A DNA stretch of 64,000 nt from Citrobacter sedlakii NBRC 105722 (GTDB taxonomy: Bacteria > Pseudomonadota > Gammaproteobacteria > Enterobacterales > Enterobacteriaceae): contig NZ_BBNB01000001.1 of assembly GCF_000759835.1 (NCBI RefSeq), positions 558,001-622,000 of the forward strand, given 5' to 3'. The translations under genes were made by a program, and so were the position numbers. The first letter of the stretch is position 1; the number at the start of each line of letters is the position of its first letter. Of this stretch, positions 1 to 10,417 are shown one piece after another. The notes beneath the pieces are model-generated. The model was given only the letters and a program-made list of their open reading frames with translations, ran no database searches and had not been told where the DNA came from.

Positions 1-491
<491 letters not shown>

Positions 492-538
492 TTCCTTACG
501 AGAATGACGCTGGCAAAATAAAAGGTTACCAGCAGAAT

Positions 539-567
539 AAACCCGGCTATCGCCGGGTTTTGTTTTT
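539..567 (+). terminator. Rho-independent terminator after argS
   Basis: Stem CCCGGC (542-547) pairs with GCCGGG (552-557) across a 4-nt loop. It is followed by a T-rich run interrupted by one G. It lies 48 bp after the argS stop and also sits just beyond the 3' end of the convergent GH105 gene. Confidence 0.88.
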
Positions 568-576
568 ACTTCTGAA

Positions 577-1716
577 TCAGAAATATTTCCGCAGATATTC
601 CGTCAGGCACAGCATCGCCATCGCCTGGCCATACGGCATAGAGGTGAGCGGGATCGCACGATAGAAATCGAGATTGCTGCCCATTCCGGTCCCGAAGGAG
701 GTCTGCAACAACTCCCCTTCCGGCGAGATATTCTGCACAATGCCGCGAATGGCTTTTTCCGCAACCCCGGCATATTCCGCGCCAACATAACGTTTACGTA
801 CCGCTTTCAGTATGCCGTAGGCAAAACCCGCGGTCGCAGACGCTTCCAGGTAGGACTGCGGATCGTCCAGCAACGTATGCCACAGTCCGCTTTCATCCTG
901 GCATTTTGCCAGCGCGGCGATTTGCGCCTTCAGAACCTGCACCAGATAACGACGCACCGCATTGTTTTCCGGCAGATCGACCAGTTCCAGGAAATCCGGG
1001 ATCACAATGGTCAACCAGCTGTTGCCGCGCGCCCAGCGGGCGTTGGCAAAGTTATGGTGCCCGTCATAATTCCAGCCGTGGAACCACAGGCCGGTTTCCC
1101 TGTCCATCAGGTTTTGCACGTGTAGCAGGAACTGATAGGTTGCCTCTTCGACATATTCCGGCCGGTTGAGCAACTTGCCAATTTTCGCCAGCGGTAACAC
1201 CGTCATCATCAGCGTATCGTCCCACATCTGCTGGTGGTTCTCTTCCGCCAGCGTGATATGCTGCATTCCGCCATGGTCGGTACGCGGCATTTCATTCATC
1301 GCCCATTCCGCCCAGCTGTCCAGCCAGGGCAGGTACGCCGGATTACGCGTCTCCTCATAGCGATACGCCAGCGTTAAGAACGGCGCCATGGTGTTTACGT
1401 TCTTGGTGGTGGCGCCTTCCGCAAAGCGGTCGGCGAACCAATTGTCGATAATGTCGCGCATCGACTCATCACCGGTCTGCTGATAATACTGATACATTCC
1501 ATACAGACCGACGCCGTGCGTCCATTCCCATCCTGCCCACCCTTTTGTGTCAATCACACGTCCGTCATCCAGGCGTAGCAGGAATTGGCCAGTCTCGTCC
1601 TTGATGTTGACCAGATTGTTCGTCACCGTCTGAATCAAACCCTTCAGCTCTTCCCGGGAGATAAAACGCTCCGGCTGTCGTAGTAACGCGCTATGTTTGA
1701 CGGGCCAAACTTTCAT
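577..1716 (-). CDS. Glycoside hydrolase family 105/88-type unsaturated uronyl hydrolase
   Basis: A 379-residue cytoplasmic protein with no signal peptide and the (alpha/alpha)6-barrel composition of YteR/YesR-type hydrolases. Visible family signatures are HGVGLYG near 67-73, NVNTMAPFLTLAYRYEE near 106-122, WDDTLMM near 165-171 (the acidic pair is the likely catalytic region) and the GHHNFANARWARGNSW block at 219-234. Known family members cleave unsaturated galacturonyl or glucuronyl units from oligosaccharides made by pectin/rhamnogalacturonan or glycosaminoglycan lyases. The exact substrate here cannot be read from sequence. It lies 4 bp downstream of a GPH-family transporter on the same strand, so the pair is probably one operon: uptake of a lyase product and removal of its unsaturated sugar. 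Not part of the flagellar set. Confidence 0.85.
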   Translation of the reverse strand: MKVWPVKHSALLRQPERFISREELKGLIQTVTNNLVNIKDETGQFLLRLDDGRVIDTKGWAGWEWTHGVGLYGMYQYYQQTGDESMRDIIDNWFADRFAEGATTKNVNTMAPFLTLAYRYEETRNPAYLPWLDSWAEWAMNEMPRTDHGGMQHITLAEENHQQMWDDTLMMTVLPLAKIGKLLNRPEYVEEATYQFLLHVQNLMDRETGLWFHGWNYDGHHNFANARWARGNSWLTIVIPDFLELVDLPENNAVRRYLVQVLKAQIAALAKCQDESGLWHTLLDDPQSYLEASATAGFAYGILKAVRKRYVGAEYAGVAEKAIRGIVQNISPEGELLQTSFGTGMGSNLDFYRAIPLTSMPYGQAMAMLCLTEYLRKYF

Positions 1717-1720
1717 ATTT

Positions 1721-3304
1721 CTAACCTCTGTTATAAGTCGAATTCAACGTTGCTGCCCGCTTGAGCGAGGGTGCAGCAGGTTTATTACGATTCAGGTAAC
1801 CAATATTGTTGTTACCCCAAAGTGATTCATACGGCAGACCCGACAGCATCTCGACGGTGGCGCGCGCCTGCGGCGTGATGTTCTCCGGCATCGCCCGGCC
1901 CGACTCACGCATTTTCGCTGTTTCTTCGCGTAGCGTGCTGTGGGTTTGCAAATTCAGTTTAAAACGCAGAGAGACCAGGAAACCGCAGGCCAGCACTAGC
2001 AGCGTACCGCAGCTGAGGATTAACAGTATGGTGTGGCTGACCGCCTCCGGCTGGGTGCTTTGCCCGGAAACGAAACCAGACGTCTGCATGACAATCCCCA
2101 CCAGCATGACCGCTCCAGCCTGCGAGGCTTTGCGCGTCAGGGTCATGATCCCGGCGAAGATCCCTTCACGACGCTGACCGGTAATCACTTCATCCACATC
2201 GGCAATGTAGGTGTAGGTGTTCCACGGCACATAGTTAATCCCCCCACGCCCCAGACCAGCAATGGCGGACACCAGCAGCAACAGGGAATAAATATCGCTT
2301 AATCCGGCGTAATACAGCAGGGCATACGAGAGTGAGCTAAGACCAAACAGCACCACCACCATCCGGTAAGAAGGCGCAGGTCCGAAGCGGATGCACAGCG
2401 GGATCATGCCGATAACCGCGATAAACTGGAAAATCGCCATGGTGCCAAGCAGGTTTGACGCCATCGACGCTTCCTGCATCAGGACGAACACCACGTAATA
2501 GGTAAAGACCGCGTTGAAAACATCCTGCGCGATGTAACCGCCCAGATACATGCCGAGATGCTGGCGGAAAATTTTAATCCGCAACGTAGAGCTCAGCTCA
2601 ACAAACAGGCGGCGCATGCTCTGGCTGAACGTCAGGCTTTTTTTCTCTTCTTCCGCGCGTAGCGCTGCTTCCGTCCATTCCTCGCGCGGACGCTCCCAGG
2701 TGAAGAACCAGACGAACGTCAGCATCAGGGCGCACAGCACCGAGAACACCAGGCTAGCGTAGAAAAAGGAGATGGGGTTGTCTTTGCCAAACGCGGTCAA
2801 CAGGATACCCGGCAGGAAGGAAGCGAGGATCGCGGACATCTGCGCCATGGAAATACGCGCGCCGGAAAATTTGGTTTTCTGTTTGAAATCATCGGTCATT
2901 TCCGGCACCAGCGTTTCATATGGCACCAGGATCATGGTGTAGACGATATCGAAAATCAGGTAGGTCAGCAGGTAGTACCAGAACCCCATATCCCCCACCC
3001 ACATTAATGAGTAGCTAAAGACACATGGGATCCCCAGCAAAATAAAGAATTTACGGCGGCCAAAGCGTTTACCCAGCCAGGTTGAGCCGAAGTTGTCCGT
3101 CAGAAAGCCCATCAGTGGGCTGACGACTGCGTCCAGCACCCTCGCCGCCGCAAAGATAAACGTCGCCTCTATGGGCGAAAGACCGCAAAACGTCGTATAA
3201 AAATACAATAACCAGGCGGCTGTGAGCGCCGTAGTGCCTGCACCTAAAAAATCGCCTGAACCGTAGGCTAAATAATTCGCCAATCCAATTTTACGTGTTT
3301 TCAT
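1721..3304 (-). CDS. GPH-family (glycoside-pentoside-hexuronide) cation:sugar symporter
   Basis: A 527-residue membrane protein with about twelve hydrophobic segments. The N terminus (GLANYLAYGSGDFLGAG) and the loop SPLMGFLTDNFGSTWLGKRF with GRRKFF are typical of the MelB/GPH superfamily, the latter resembling its cytoplasmic loop 2-3. The C-terminal tail of about 70 residues is hydrophilic and longer than in MelB, as in oligogalacturonide-type carriers. It is first in an apparent two-gene operon with the downstream GH105 hydrolase (4-bp gap), which suggests import of an unsaturated di- or oligo-uronide. That substrate is inferred from context only. Start ATG at 3304. A candidate operator lies about 100 bp upstream. 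Confidence 0.83.
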   Translation of the reverse strand: MKTRKIGLANYLAYGSGDFLGAGTTALTAAWLLYFYTTFCGLSPIEATFIFAAARVLDAVVSPLMGFLTDNFGSTWLGKRFGRRKFFILLGIPCVFSYSLMWVGDMGFWYYLLTYLIFDIVYTMILVPYETLVPEMTDDFKQKTKFSGARISMAQMSAILASFLPGILLTAFGKDNPISFFYASLVFSVLCALMLTFVWFFTWERPREEWTEAALRAEEEKKSLTFSQSMRRLFVELSSTLRIKIFRQHLGMYLGGYIAQDVFNAVFTYYVVFVLMQEASMASNLLGTMAIFQFIAVIGMIPLCIRFGPAPSYRMVVVLFGLSSLSYALLYYAGLSDIYSLLLLVSAIAGLGRGGINYVPWNTYTYIADVDEVITGQRREGIFAGIMTLTRKASQAGAVMLVGIVMQTSGFVSGQSTQPEAVSHTILLILSCGTLLVLACGFLVSLRFKLNLQTHSTLREETAKMRESGRAMPENITPQARATVEMLSGLPYESLWGNNNIGYLNRNKPAAPSLKRAATLNSTYNRG

Positions 3305-3406
3305 TGCCGTTAACCCTGCAATCAGTTGGGGGACTCCGACCTGTGGCTACGCCAGAGGGAGTACTTACACGGCTACAGTAAAAGCTTACCAGGCGGGATA
3401 CCTTTT

Positions 3407-3443
3407 CGTTTTTGCCACCTGTCCTGGCGAAATGGCAAAAACG
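3407..3443. promoter_or_regulatory. Candidate operator: 11-bp perfect inverted repeat upstream of the sugar operon
   Basis: CGTTTTTGCCA (3407-3417) and TGGCAAAAACG (3433-3443) are exact inverted copies separated by 15 bp. They lie 103-139 bp upstream of the transporter start, in the gap toward flhE. Neither arm is followed by a T run, so it does not look like a terminator. It could bind a dimeric sugar-responsive regulator. No regulator gene is adjacent in the window. Inference only. Confidence 0.4.
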
Positions 3444-3564
3444 CAAAGAGACCGGCAACGCGTGTCACCGATTTATAAAACAGCGTTTCTTTTGAATCAA
3501 AAGAGGGGGTCAAAAATGCGAGTCAGGCAGCAAATTACGTTGCCGCCTGATGAGGAGATAACCG

Positions 3565-3957
3565 TTAGCGGTAGTTCACAATTACCTGATTGCGCTGTAC
3601 TTTTAGGGCGGGAATCAGACGGCCGCCACCGGGCACTTCCCAGATAAAACGCAGCGGCTCCACGGCGGGCACGTTGCTAAAAGCGGTGGTTGTCCCACTT
3701 TGTCCATCAAGCTCGACGCAGCGCGACTGGGAGCATAAGCGCACCCGCAAACCGGCGGGCGTCGGGCCATTCAGCTCATAACGCCAGGCCACCAGGGTCA
3801 TCAGCCCGGACACCGGCTGACCAGCGGAAAGCGGCGCCGAGGAGGCGGATTCACCGCGATGGTTTAAGGTAATGCCGATGCTGCTGGCCTGCCATGCGCC
3901 TTCCCCGGCGGCCTGCGCCGCCAGCGGGAACAGCAACAGCCAAAGAAGTCTGCGCAT
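3565..3957 (-). CDS. flhE: Flagellar protein FlhE
   Basis: 130 residues with a cleavable signal peptide (MRRLLWLLLFPLAAQAAGEG, cut probably after AQA). FlhE is a periplasmic protein of the flhBAE operon. In Salmonella and E. coli its loss causes proton leak through the export gate and affects swarming. The start overlaps the flhA stop by one base (3957), so translation is likely coupled. The tail QRNQVIVNYR is the usual FlhE end. No clear terminator follows in the short gap before the sugar operon. Confidence 0.93.
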   Translation of the reverse strand: MRRLLWLLLFPLAAQAAGEGAWQASSIGITLNHRGESASSAPLSAGQPVSGLMTLVAWRYELNGPTPAGLRVRLCSQSRCVELDGQSGTTTAFSNVPAVEPLRFIWEVPGGGRLIPALKVQRNQVIVNYR

Positions 3958-6035
3958 TATTTACCTCCAATGGTTGCGGTCATGCGAATGTTACGATTGT
4001 CGGAAAGCTCCATGTTCGACAGGACAACCAGCTGCGGCAGACTGCGACGCAGAAAGCGCGACAGCAATGGGCGCAGCGCATGGTTGACCAACAGCACTGG
4101 CGGCGCGCCAAGCATCTCCTGACGAGACAGCGCCTCTTGCGTTTGCGCCAGCAGGCGATCGGCCAGCCCAGGCTCCAGACCGCCGCCGCCCTGCAACGCC
4201 TGCAACAACAAGCGTTCGAGCGCCGTATCCAGGCCAATAACGCTGACTTCATCGCTACCGGGGAACCACTGCTGTGTAATTGCGCGCCCCAGCGCCACGC
4301 GCACCACGGCGGTAAGTTCATGGGGATCATTTTGCAGCGGCGCATGTTCCGCCAGCGTTTCAAGAATGGTGCGCATATCGCGGATCGGCACTTTTTCATC
4401 CAGCAGATTCTGCAGCACTTTATGCAGCGTGGTCAGGGTGACCACGCCGGGGACCAAATCTTCGGTCAGTTTCGGCATCTCCTGGGAGACGCGATCCAAC
4501 AACTGCTGCGCTTCCTGACGGCCAAACAGTTCGGCGGCATATTTGCCGATCAAATGGTTGAGGTGCGTCGCCACAACGGTACTGGCTTCCACCACCGTAA
4601 AGCCCTGGATCTGCGCCTGTTCTTTCAGCGCGCTTTCGATCCAGATTGCATCCAGGCCAAACGCCGGATCCACGGTTTGCTCGCCTGGCAGCGTACCCGC
4701 CGCGGTTCCCGGGTTGATTGCCAGCCAGCGCCCCGGATACGCGTCGCCGCTGCCAATCTCCACCCCTTTCATCAGAATACGATAGTGCGCCGGTTGCAGA
4801 TCCATATTGTCACGAATGTGCACCACTGGCGGCAGGAAGCCCATGTCCTGGGCGAATTTCTTGCGGATACTGCGGATGCGCCCGAGTAACTCGCCATCCT
4901 GCTGGAAATCGACCATCGGAATCAGGCGATAGCCCACCTCCATACCGAGCGAATCTTCAAGCTGGACGTCGTTCCACGTCGCTTCCACCACCGAATTGTT
5001 TTCCGGCATTTTTACGGGCTGCGGCTCGCTGGGCGCCTTTTGTTCCCGGCCACGGATCCACCAGGCCAGCCCCAACAGCGCCGCCGTAAACAACAGGAAA
5101 ACGAGGTTTGGCATGCCCGGCACCAGCCCGAGCAGGCCCAGAACCCCTGCGCTGAGCAGCATGACGCTGGGGTTGCTGAAAAGCTGCCCCACCATCTGCT
5201 CGCCCACGTCCTGATCGGTACTGACGCGGGTGACGATCACGCCCGCAGCGGTCGAAATGACCAGCGCCGGGATCTGCGCCACCAGGCCGTCACCGATAGT
5301 CAGCAACGTATAACTTTCCGCCGCATCGCCCATGCTCATGCCATGCTGCAACACACCGACCAGCAGACCGCCGACCACGTTGATCACCATGATCAAAATA
5401 CCGGCGATGGCATCGCCGCGAACGAATTTACTCGCCCCGTCCATTGAACCATAGAAGTCCGCTTCCTGGGTCACTTCGGCGCGACGTTTTTTCGCTTCAT
5501 CTTCGCCAATCAGTCCGGCGTTGAGGTCGGCGTCAATCGCCATCTGCTTACCCGGCATGCCGTCGAGCACGAAGCGCGCGCCAACCTCAGCGATACGCCC
5601 GGCGCCCTTGGTAATCACCATAAAGTTGATGATGACCAGAATGACGAACACCACGATCCCAATGGCGAAATTGCCCCCCACCAGGAAATGCCCGAACGCT
5701 TCGACCACCTTCCCTGCCGCCGCCGCGCCGGTGTGTCCTTCCATCAGAATGATACGGGTGGACGCCACGTTCAGCGCCAGACGCAGTAAGGTAGTGAACA
5801 GCAGGATGGTCGGGAAGGCGGCGAACTCCAGCGTACGCTGGGTAAACATCGCCACCAGTAACACCATGATCGACAGCGCAATGTTAAAGGTAAACAGTAG
5901 GTCGAGGATAAACGCGGGTAGCGGAAGTACCATCATAGACAGAATTAACAGGATGAGGATCGGCCCGGCAAGGATCTGCCATTGCGTGGTTTTCATGTTG
6001 TTGGGCAGGCGCAACATCGCGACCAGATTAGCCAT
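3957..6035 (-). CDS. flhA: Flagellar type III export gate protein FlhA
   Basis: 692 residues, the normal length. The N-terminal third has about eight membrane helices with the cytoplasmic FHIPEP-type loop (the region around KGAGRIAEVGARFVLDGMPGKQMAIDADLNAG). The C-terminal 350 residues are the soluble domain that docks export substrates and chaperones such as FliS and FliT. FlhA forms the nonameric ring of the flagellar export gate and channels protons. Its start overlaps the flhB stop by 8 bp and its stop overlaps flhE by 1 bp, so flhBAE is one coupled class 2 operon. Confidence 0.98.
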   Translation of the reverse strand: MANLVAMLRLPNNMKTTQWQILAGPILILLILSMMVLPLPAFILDLLFTFNIALSIMVLLVAMFTQRTLEFAAFPTILLFTTLLRLALNVASTRIILMEGHTGAAAAGKVVEAFGHFLVGGNFAIGIVVFVILVIINFMVITKGAGRIAEVGARFVLDGMPGKQMAIDADLNAGLIGEDEAKKRRAEVTQEADFYGSMDGASKFVRGDAIAGILIMVINVVGGLLVGVLQHGMSMGDAAESYTLLTIGDGLVAQIPALVISTAAGVIVTRVSTDQDVGEQMVGQLFSNPSVMLLSAGVLGLLGLVPGMPNLVFLLFTAALLGLAWWIRGREQKAPSEPQPVKMPENNSVVEATWNDVQLEDSLGMEVGYRLIPMVDFQQDGELLGRIRSIRKKFAQDMGFLPPVVHIRDNMDLQPAHYRILMKGVEIGSGDAYPGRWLAINPGTAAGTLPGEQTVDPAFGLDAIWIESALKEQAQIQGFTVVEASTVVATHLNHLIGKYAAELFGRQEAQQLLDRVSQEMPKLTEDLVPGVVTLTTLHKVLQNLLDEKVPIRDMRTILETLAEHAPLQNDPHELTAVVRVALGRAITQQWFPGSDEVSVIGLDTALERLLLQALQGGGGLEPGLADRLLAQTQEALSRQEMLGAPPVLLVNHALRPLLSRFLRRSLPQLVVLSNMELSDNRNIRMTATIGGK

Positions 6036-7176
6036 CGGTAGTCTTCTCGTTCATAAAATCCAGTGACTCAGGCACCGGAAGATTTGCAGGTTGTGGTGGA
6101 CGTTCCCCGCCAGCAAGACGCCAGCGTTTAAGCTGCCAGACCCAGGCCAGCACTTCCGCCACGGCGGCGTACAGTTGACCGGGTATTTGCTGACCAATTT
6201 CAGCATGGCGATAGAGCGCTCGCGCCAGCGGCGGCGCTTCAAGCGTGGGGATTTTGTTTTCAGCGCCAATCTCGCGAATGCGCAGCGCCACCAGTCCCGC
6301 CCCTTTGGCGAGCACTTTCGGCGCGCTCATTTTGTTTTCGTCATACTGTAACGCCACCGAATAGTGGGTGGGGTTGGTGACAATGACATCCGCTTTGGGC
6401 ACGTCGCTCATCATGCGCTGGCGCGCCGCCGCTCGCTGCATCTGACGGATACGCCCTTTCACGTGCGGGTCGCCTTCGTTCTGTTTGAATTCATCGCGGA
6501 TGTCCTGACGCGACATGCGCAGCTTTTTCAGGTGACTGAAGATCTGAAAGATCACGTCAAAGGCGACCATCGGGATCACACCGAGCACCACCAGCAATGC
6601 GCAGAGTCCGACGAGATCCAGCGCGTTACCCATCGCCGTAATCGGCGATTCCGCCATCAGGCGCATCATCTCCGGCCACTTATGCCACAAATAAAGCGCT
6701 GTCACGCCGCCCACCAGCGACGATTTCAGTATCGCCTTCAGCAACTCCGCGCCGGTCTGCGCGGAGAACATACGCTTAATGCCCGGCAGCGGGTTAAGTT
6801 TGGAAAATTTCGGCTGTAGCGATTTGCCGCTGAACACCAGCCCGCCGAGTAGCACCGGCGAGATCAGCGCCACCAGCACCACGCCGGTGATAAGCGGCAG
6901 CAGCGCGATCATCGCTTCTTTTATTAACAGGATGATTTGCCCGAGGATCAGATTGGGGTCATTGACCATGCTGTGATCAAATCGCAGCCCCGCCGACAGC
7001 ATTCCCGACAGGCGCCTTGCCAACGACGCGCCGCCAATCCAGAGAATGCAGACCCCCACTAACAAAATCAGCAGAGAAGTCAGCTCCCGGGATCGGGGGA
7101 TTTGCCCTTCCTCCCGCGCTTTTTCCAGTCGGTGGGGTGTGGGGGCTTCTGTTTTGTCGTCGTTCTCTTCAGACAC
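6028..7176 (-). CDS. flhB: Flagellar type III export switch protein FlhB
   Basis: 382 residues: four membrane helices in the first half and a cytoplasmic C-terminal domain with the autocleavage motif NPTH near residue 269 (VTNPTHYSVALQY). Self-cleavage between N and P lets FlhB switch export from rod/hook to filament substrates. The N terminus SEENDDKTEAPTPHRLEKAREEG is typical. It is first gene of flhBAE. The upstream gap to cheZ (about 180 bp) holds the expected class 2 promoter, but I cannot point to exact FlhDC boxes. Confidence 0.98.
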   Translation of the reverse strand: MSEENDDKTEAPTPHRLEKAREEGQIPRSRELTSLLILLVGVCILWIGGASLARRLSGMLSAGLRFDHSMVNDPNLILGQIILLIKEAMIALLPLITGVVLVALISPVLLGGLVFSGKSLQPKFSKLNPLPGIKRMFSAQTGAELLKAILKSSLVGGVTALYLWHKWPEMMRLMAESPITAMGNALDLVGLCALLVVLGVIPMVAFDVIFQIFSHLKKLRMSRQDIRDEFKQNEGDPHVKGRIRQMQRAAARQRMMSDVPKADVIVTNPTHYSVALQYDENKMSAPKVLAKGAGLVALRIREIGAENKIPTLEAPPLARALYRHAEIGQQIPGQLYAAVAEVLAWVWQLKRWRLAGGERPPQPANLPVPESLDFMNEKTTDG

Positions 7177-7324
7177 GCATCAGATCCTGGATGGGCTTAT
7201 GAGCGAGAATGATGCCAGAAGCGCCTGCCGCCAATGGGCAGAGTAAACGGCAAAAAAGGTCGGGTTTATGCCGTTAAGGAGGATAAGCGGATAGCAATGC
7301 AGTCGCAGCTAATCTGTCATTCAG

Positions 7325-7347
7325 CCCGATGGCAGGACGCCATCGGG
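7325..7347 (-). terminator. Stem-loop after cheZ
   Basis: CCCGATGGC (7325-7333) and GCCATCGGG (7339-7347) form a perfect 9-bp stem with a 5-nt loop, starting 8 bp beyond the cheZ stop. There is no T run, so it may stabilise the mRNA 3' end or act as an imperfect terminator at the end of tar-cheRBYZ. Confidence 0.5.
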
Positions 7348-7355
7348 CGGCCAGG

Positions 7356-8000
7356 TTAAAAACCGAGGCTGTCCAGCAGGTCGTCTACTTGATCCTGGCT
7401 GGCGACCACGCCCGCCCGGGTCGTATCCACCTGCGGACCGTTGAGCAGACTGTCGTTTTCACGCTTCGGTCGTGCGCCCTGCTCCGGAATATTCTCCAGC
7501 AGCACCATCAACAGTTGACGTTCAATTTCCTGGATGACATCCATCATGCGCTTGATCACCTGACCGGTCAGATCCTGGAAATCTTGCGCCATCATAATGT
7601 CGAGCAACTGCGCGTTAGTGAAGCTGGTGTGTTCCGGCACATCGCTCAGGTATTTGCGCGTGTCGGTCACCAGTTCCCGGGCGTCTGCCAGCTCGATCGG
7701 GTTTTCAAACCACGCGTCCCAGCGCTTGCTTAACGCTTTCGCCCCTTTCTCCATTTCGTCCTGGTGCGGCTGTGAAGCTTCGACGCTGTTCAGCGCACGC
7801 TCGGCGGCCTGGGCGGTCATCTGCACCACATAGTCCAGACGGTCGCGGGCGTCCGGAATGGCTTCTGCCGCTTCGGCGATGGCCTGGTCCAGACCCAGCT
7901 CCCGCAGGCTGTCGCGCAGCATACGGGTCAGGCTGCCAATGCGCGCAATAATATCCCCGGCAGAGTGTTCATCTACGGGTTTCATGGTTGGTTGCATCAT
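7356..8000 (-). CDS. cheZ: Chemotaxis phosphatase CheZ
   Basis: 214 residues from the ATG at 8000 ([17 protein letters not shown]), the known start. An in-frame ATG at 8030 would add ten residues and overlap the region just after cheY, and is not needed. CheZ dephosphorylates CheY-P. The helical-hairpin segment with [20 protein letters not shown] carries the catalytic Gln, and the C-terminal tail [16 protein letters not shown] is the CheY-binding peptide. Last gene of tar-cheRBYZ, 10 bp after cheY. Confidence 0.97.
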   Translation of the reverse strand: MMQPTMKPVDEHSAGDIIARIGSLTRMLRDSLRELGLDQAIAEAAEAIPDARDRLDYVVQMTAQAAERALNSVEASQPHQDEMEKGAKALSKRWDAWFENPIELADARELVTDTRKYLSDVPEHTSFTNAQLLDIMMAQDFQDLTGQVIKRMMDVIQEIERQLLMVLLENIPEQGARPKRENDSLLNGPQVDTTRAGVVASQDQVDDLLDSLGF

Positions 8001-8010
8001 TGTCCGCCCC

Positions 8011-8406
<396 letters not shown>

Positions 8407-8417
8407 TTACTCCTGAG

Positions 8418-9467
8418 TCAAATACGTATTGCCTGTCCGGCACTGATTTTCGCCAGCATCTGCTGGCTTACCTGGCTGAGATCGACCACTTCGCTCACGC
8501 CACCCATATTGATGGCCTCGCGCGGCATGCCGAACACCACACAACTTGCTTCATTCTGCGCAATCGTCCAGGCGCCCGCCTGGTGCATCGCCAGCATTCC
8601 GGCGGCGCCGTCGTTGCCCATCCCCGTCAGGATCACCCCCACGGCGTTGCGCCCCGCGTGTTTCGCCACCGAATGAAACAGCACATCCACAGACGGCCGG
8701 TGCCGGTTAACCGGCGGCCCGTCATGAATTTTGATTTGATAGTTTGCCCCGCTGCGCGCCAGCTCCATGTGCTTATCGCCGGGCGCGATGTAGGCATGTC
8801 CTGGCAGCACGCGCTCGCCGTCCTCCGCTTCTTTCACGCTGATCTGACACAGTTTGTTCAGACGCTCGGCAAACGAACGGGTAAAACCTGGCGGCATATG
8901 CTGCGTAATAATCACTGCCGGGCAGGAAAGCGGCAGCGGCTGCAACACGTGACGAATCGCTTCGGTGCCGCCCGTCGACGCGCCAATGGCGATCAGCTTT
9001 TCTGAACTGAGCAACGGCCCGGCTTTCAGGGTCGCTGGCGCGGCCAGTGGCTTATGCGCGCCCAGCCGCGCGCGCGACGCGGTGCGCACTTTTTCGGCAA
9101 TCATCTCGCTGTAGGCCAGCATCCCTTCGCGGATCCCTAACTGGGGCTTGGTGACAAAATCAATGGCCCCCAGCTCCAGCGCGCGCAACGTCACTTCGGA
9201 GCCTTTCCCCGTCAGCGATGACACCATCACCACCGGCATCGGACGCAAGCGCATCAATTTTTCAAGAAAATCGAGGCCGTCCATCCGCGGCATTTCGACG
9301 TCCAGCGTCAAAACGTCCGGGTTGTATTTTTTGATTAAATCACGGGCAACGAGCGGATCGGGTGCGGTTGCCACCATCTCCATATCGCTATGGCTGTTGA
9401 TAATTTCAGTCATGATTTGGCGCATTAGCGCGGAATCATCAACCGATAACACCCTGATTTTACTCAT
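8418..9467 (-). CDS. cheB: Chemoreceptor glutamate methylesterase/deamidase CheB
   Basis: 349 residues. The N-terminal receiver domain has D56 ([11 protein letters not shown]). The C-terminal methylesterase domain has the catalytic triad regions: Ser in [10 protein letters not shown] (about 164), His in ITQHMPPGF (about 190) and Asp in [12 protein letters not shown] (about 286). It removes methyl groups from receptors and deamidates Gln residues during adaptation, opposing CheR. Start overlaps the cheR stop by 4 bp. Confidence 0.98.
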   Translation of the reverse strand: MSKIRVLSVDDSALMRQIMTEIINSHSDMEMVATAPDPLVARDLIKKYNPDVLTLDVEMPRMDGLDFLEKLMRLRPMPVVMVSSLTGKGSEVTLRALELGAIDFVTKPQLGIREGMLAYSEMIAEKVRTASRARLGAHKPLAAPATLKAGPLLSSEKLIAIGASTGGTEAIRHVLQPLPLSCPAVIITQHMPPGFTRSFAERLNKLCQISVKEAEDGERVLPGHAYIAPGDKHMELARSGANYQIKIHDGPPVNRHRPSVDVLFHSVAKHAGRNAVGVILTGMGNDGAAGMLAMHQAGAWTIAQNEASCVVFGMPREAINMGGVSEVVDLSQVSQQMLAKISAGQAIRI

Positions 9468-10330
9468 GCTTTATCCTTACTCAGCGCATACACCGTCTGT
9501 CCGCGCAGGCTAAAGTCGCGCACGAGGTTGCTAAAGTTCTCTGAATGCCCGGCGAACAGCAGGCCGTCAGGCTTAAGGAGGGGAACAAAACGGCGCAGAA
9601 TGTCCTGCTGCGTCGTTTTATCGAAATAGATCATCACATTGCGGCAGAAAATCGCATCAAACGGCCCCGGTACGTTGTACTGTTTGTCAAGCAGGTTTAT
9701 CCCGGCGAACTCCACGTGACTTGCCAGCTCCTGGCGCACGCGCACCAACCCTTCATGGGGGCCGGTGCCGCGCATGAAGTAGCGCTGCAGCTGCTGTGGC
9801 GACAGGGTTTTTAACTCATCAAGCCGATAGATGCCGCTGCGGGCCTTTTCCAGCACTTCGGTATCGATATCACTGGCAAAGACCCGCCAGCGCCCTGGCG
9901 CTGTGCCTAACGTATCGGCCAGCGTAATGGCGATACTGTAAGGTTCTTCACCGGTTGACGCCGCCGCGCTCCACACCCGGTATTCGCCATTGCAACGGCG
10001 GGCGTGCTCAGCCAGCACCGGAAAGTGGTGACCTTCGCGAAAAAAGGCGGTCAGGTTGGTGGTCAACGAGTTGATAAAAGCCTGCCATTCCGCGCTGTTT
10101 TGATTCGCTTCCAGCATGCTGAGATAGCGACCAAAATCATCCAGCCCCAGCGTACGCAGACGGCGAACCAGGCGGTTATAAACCATATCCCGCTTATGGT
10201 CCGCCAGCACGATCCCCGCGCGCTGATAGATTAACTGACATATCCGACGAAAGTGCGCGTCGGACAGCGCGAGGCGCTGTGTCATCTGTAACAATAATGA
10301 CGTTTGCCCGTTGGGCAGAGATGATGTCAT
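9464..10330 (-). CDS. cheR: Chemoreceptor methyltransferase CheR
   Basis: 288 residues, as in Salmonella. N-terminal helical domain and a SAM-binding Rossmann domain ([20 protein letters not shown], near residue 125; [13 protein letters not shown] near 230). It methylates glutamates on MCPs, docking on the receptor C-terminal pentapeptide. It follows tar directly (87-bp gap with a GC-rich hairpin). The E. coli tap gene that normally lies between is absent, as in Salmonella. Confidence 0.97.
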   Translation of the reverse strand: MTSSLPNGQTSLLLQMTQRLALSDAHFRRICQLIYQRAGIVLADHKRDMVYNRLVRRLRTLGLDDFGRYLSMLEANQNSAEWQAFINSLTTNLTAFFREGHHFPVLAEHARRCNGEYRVWSAAASTGEEPYSIAITLADTLGTAPGRWRVFASDIDTEVLEKARSGIYRLDELKTLSPQQLQRYFMRGTGPHEGLVRVRQELASHVEFAGINLLDKQYNVPGPFDAIFCRNVMIYFDKTTQQDILRRFVPLLKPDGLLFAGHSENFSNLVRDFSLRGQTVYALSKDKA

Positions 10331-10362
10331 AGCGCCTTCTCAATCACATTCAGGATACAACG

Positions 10363-10383
10363 GGCGCCGCCTGCTGCGGCGCC
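10363..10383 (-). repeat. GC-rich stem-loop between tar and cheR
   Basis: GGCGCCGC (10363-10370) pairs perfectly with GCGGCGCC (10376-10383), loop CTGCT. There is no T tract, so it is probably an mRNA-processing or partial-attenuation hairpin that could set a lower level of CheR relative to the abundant receptor. The function is inferred. Confidence 0.5.
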
Positions 10384-10417
10384 GATTCTTGGTGTGTTAC
10401 AACGTGTTTATTTGCCG

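Noticed and set aside
3894-4889. 331-codon plus-strand frame opposite flhA
   Set aside because: Antisense shadow of a highly conserved gene in GC-rich codons; Gln/Arg/His-rich composition, no RBS or family.
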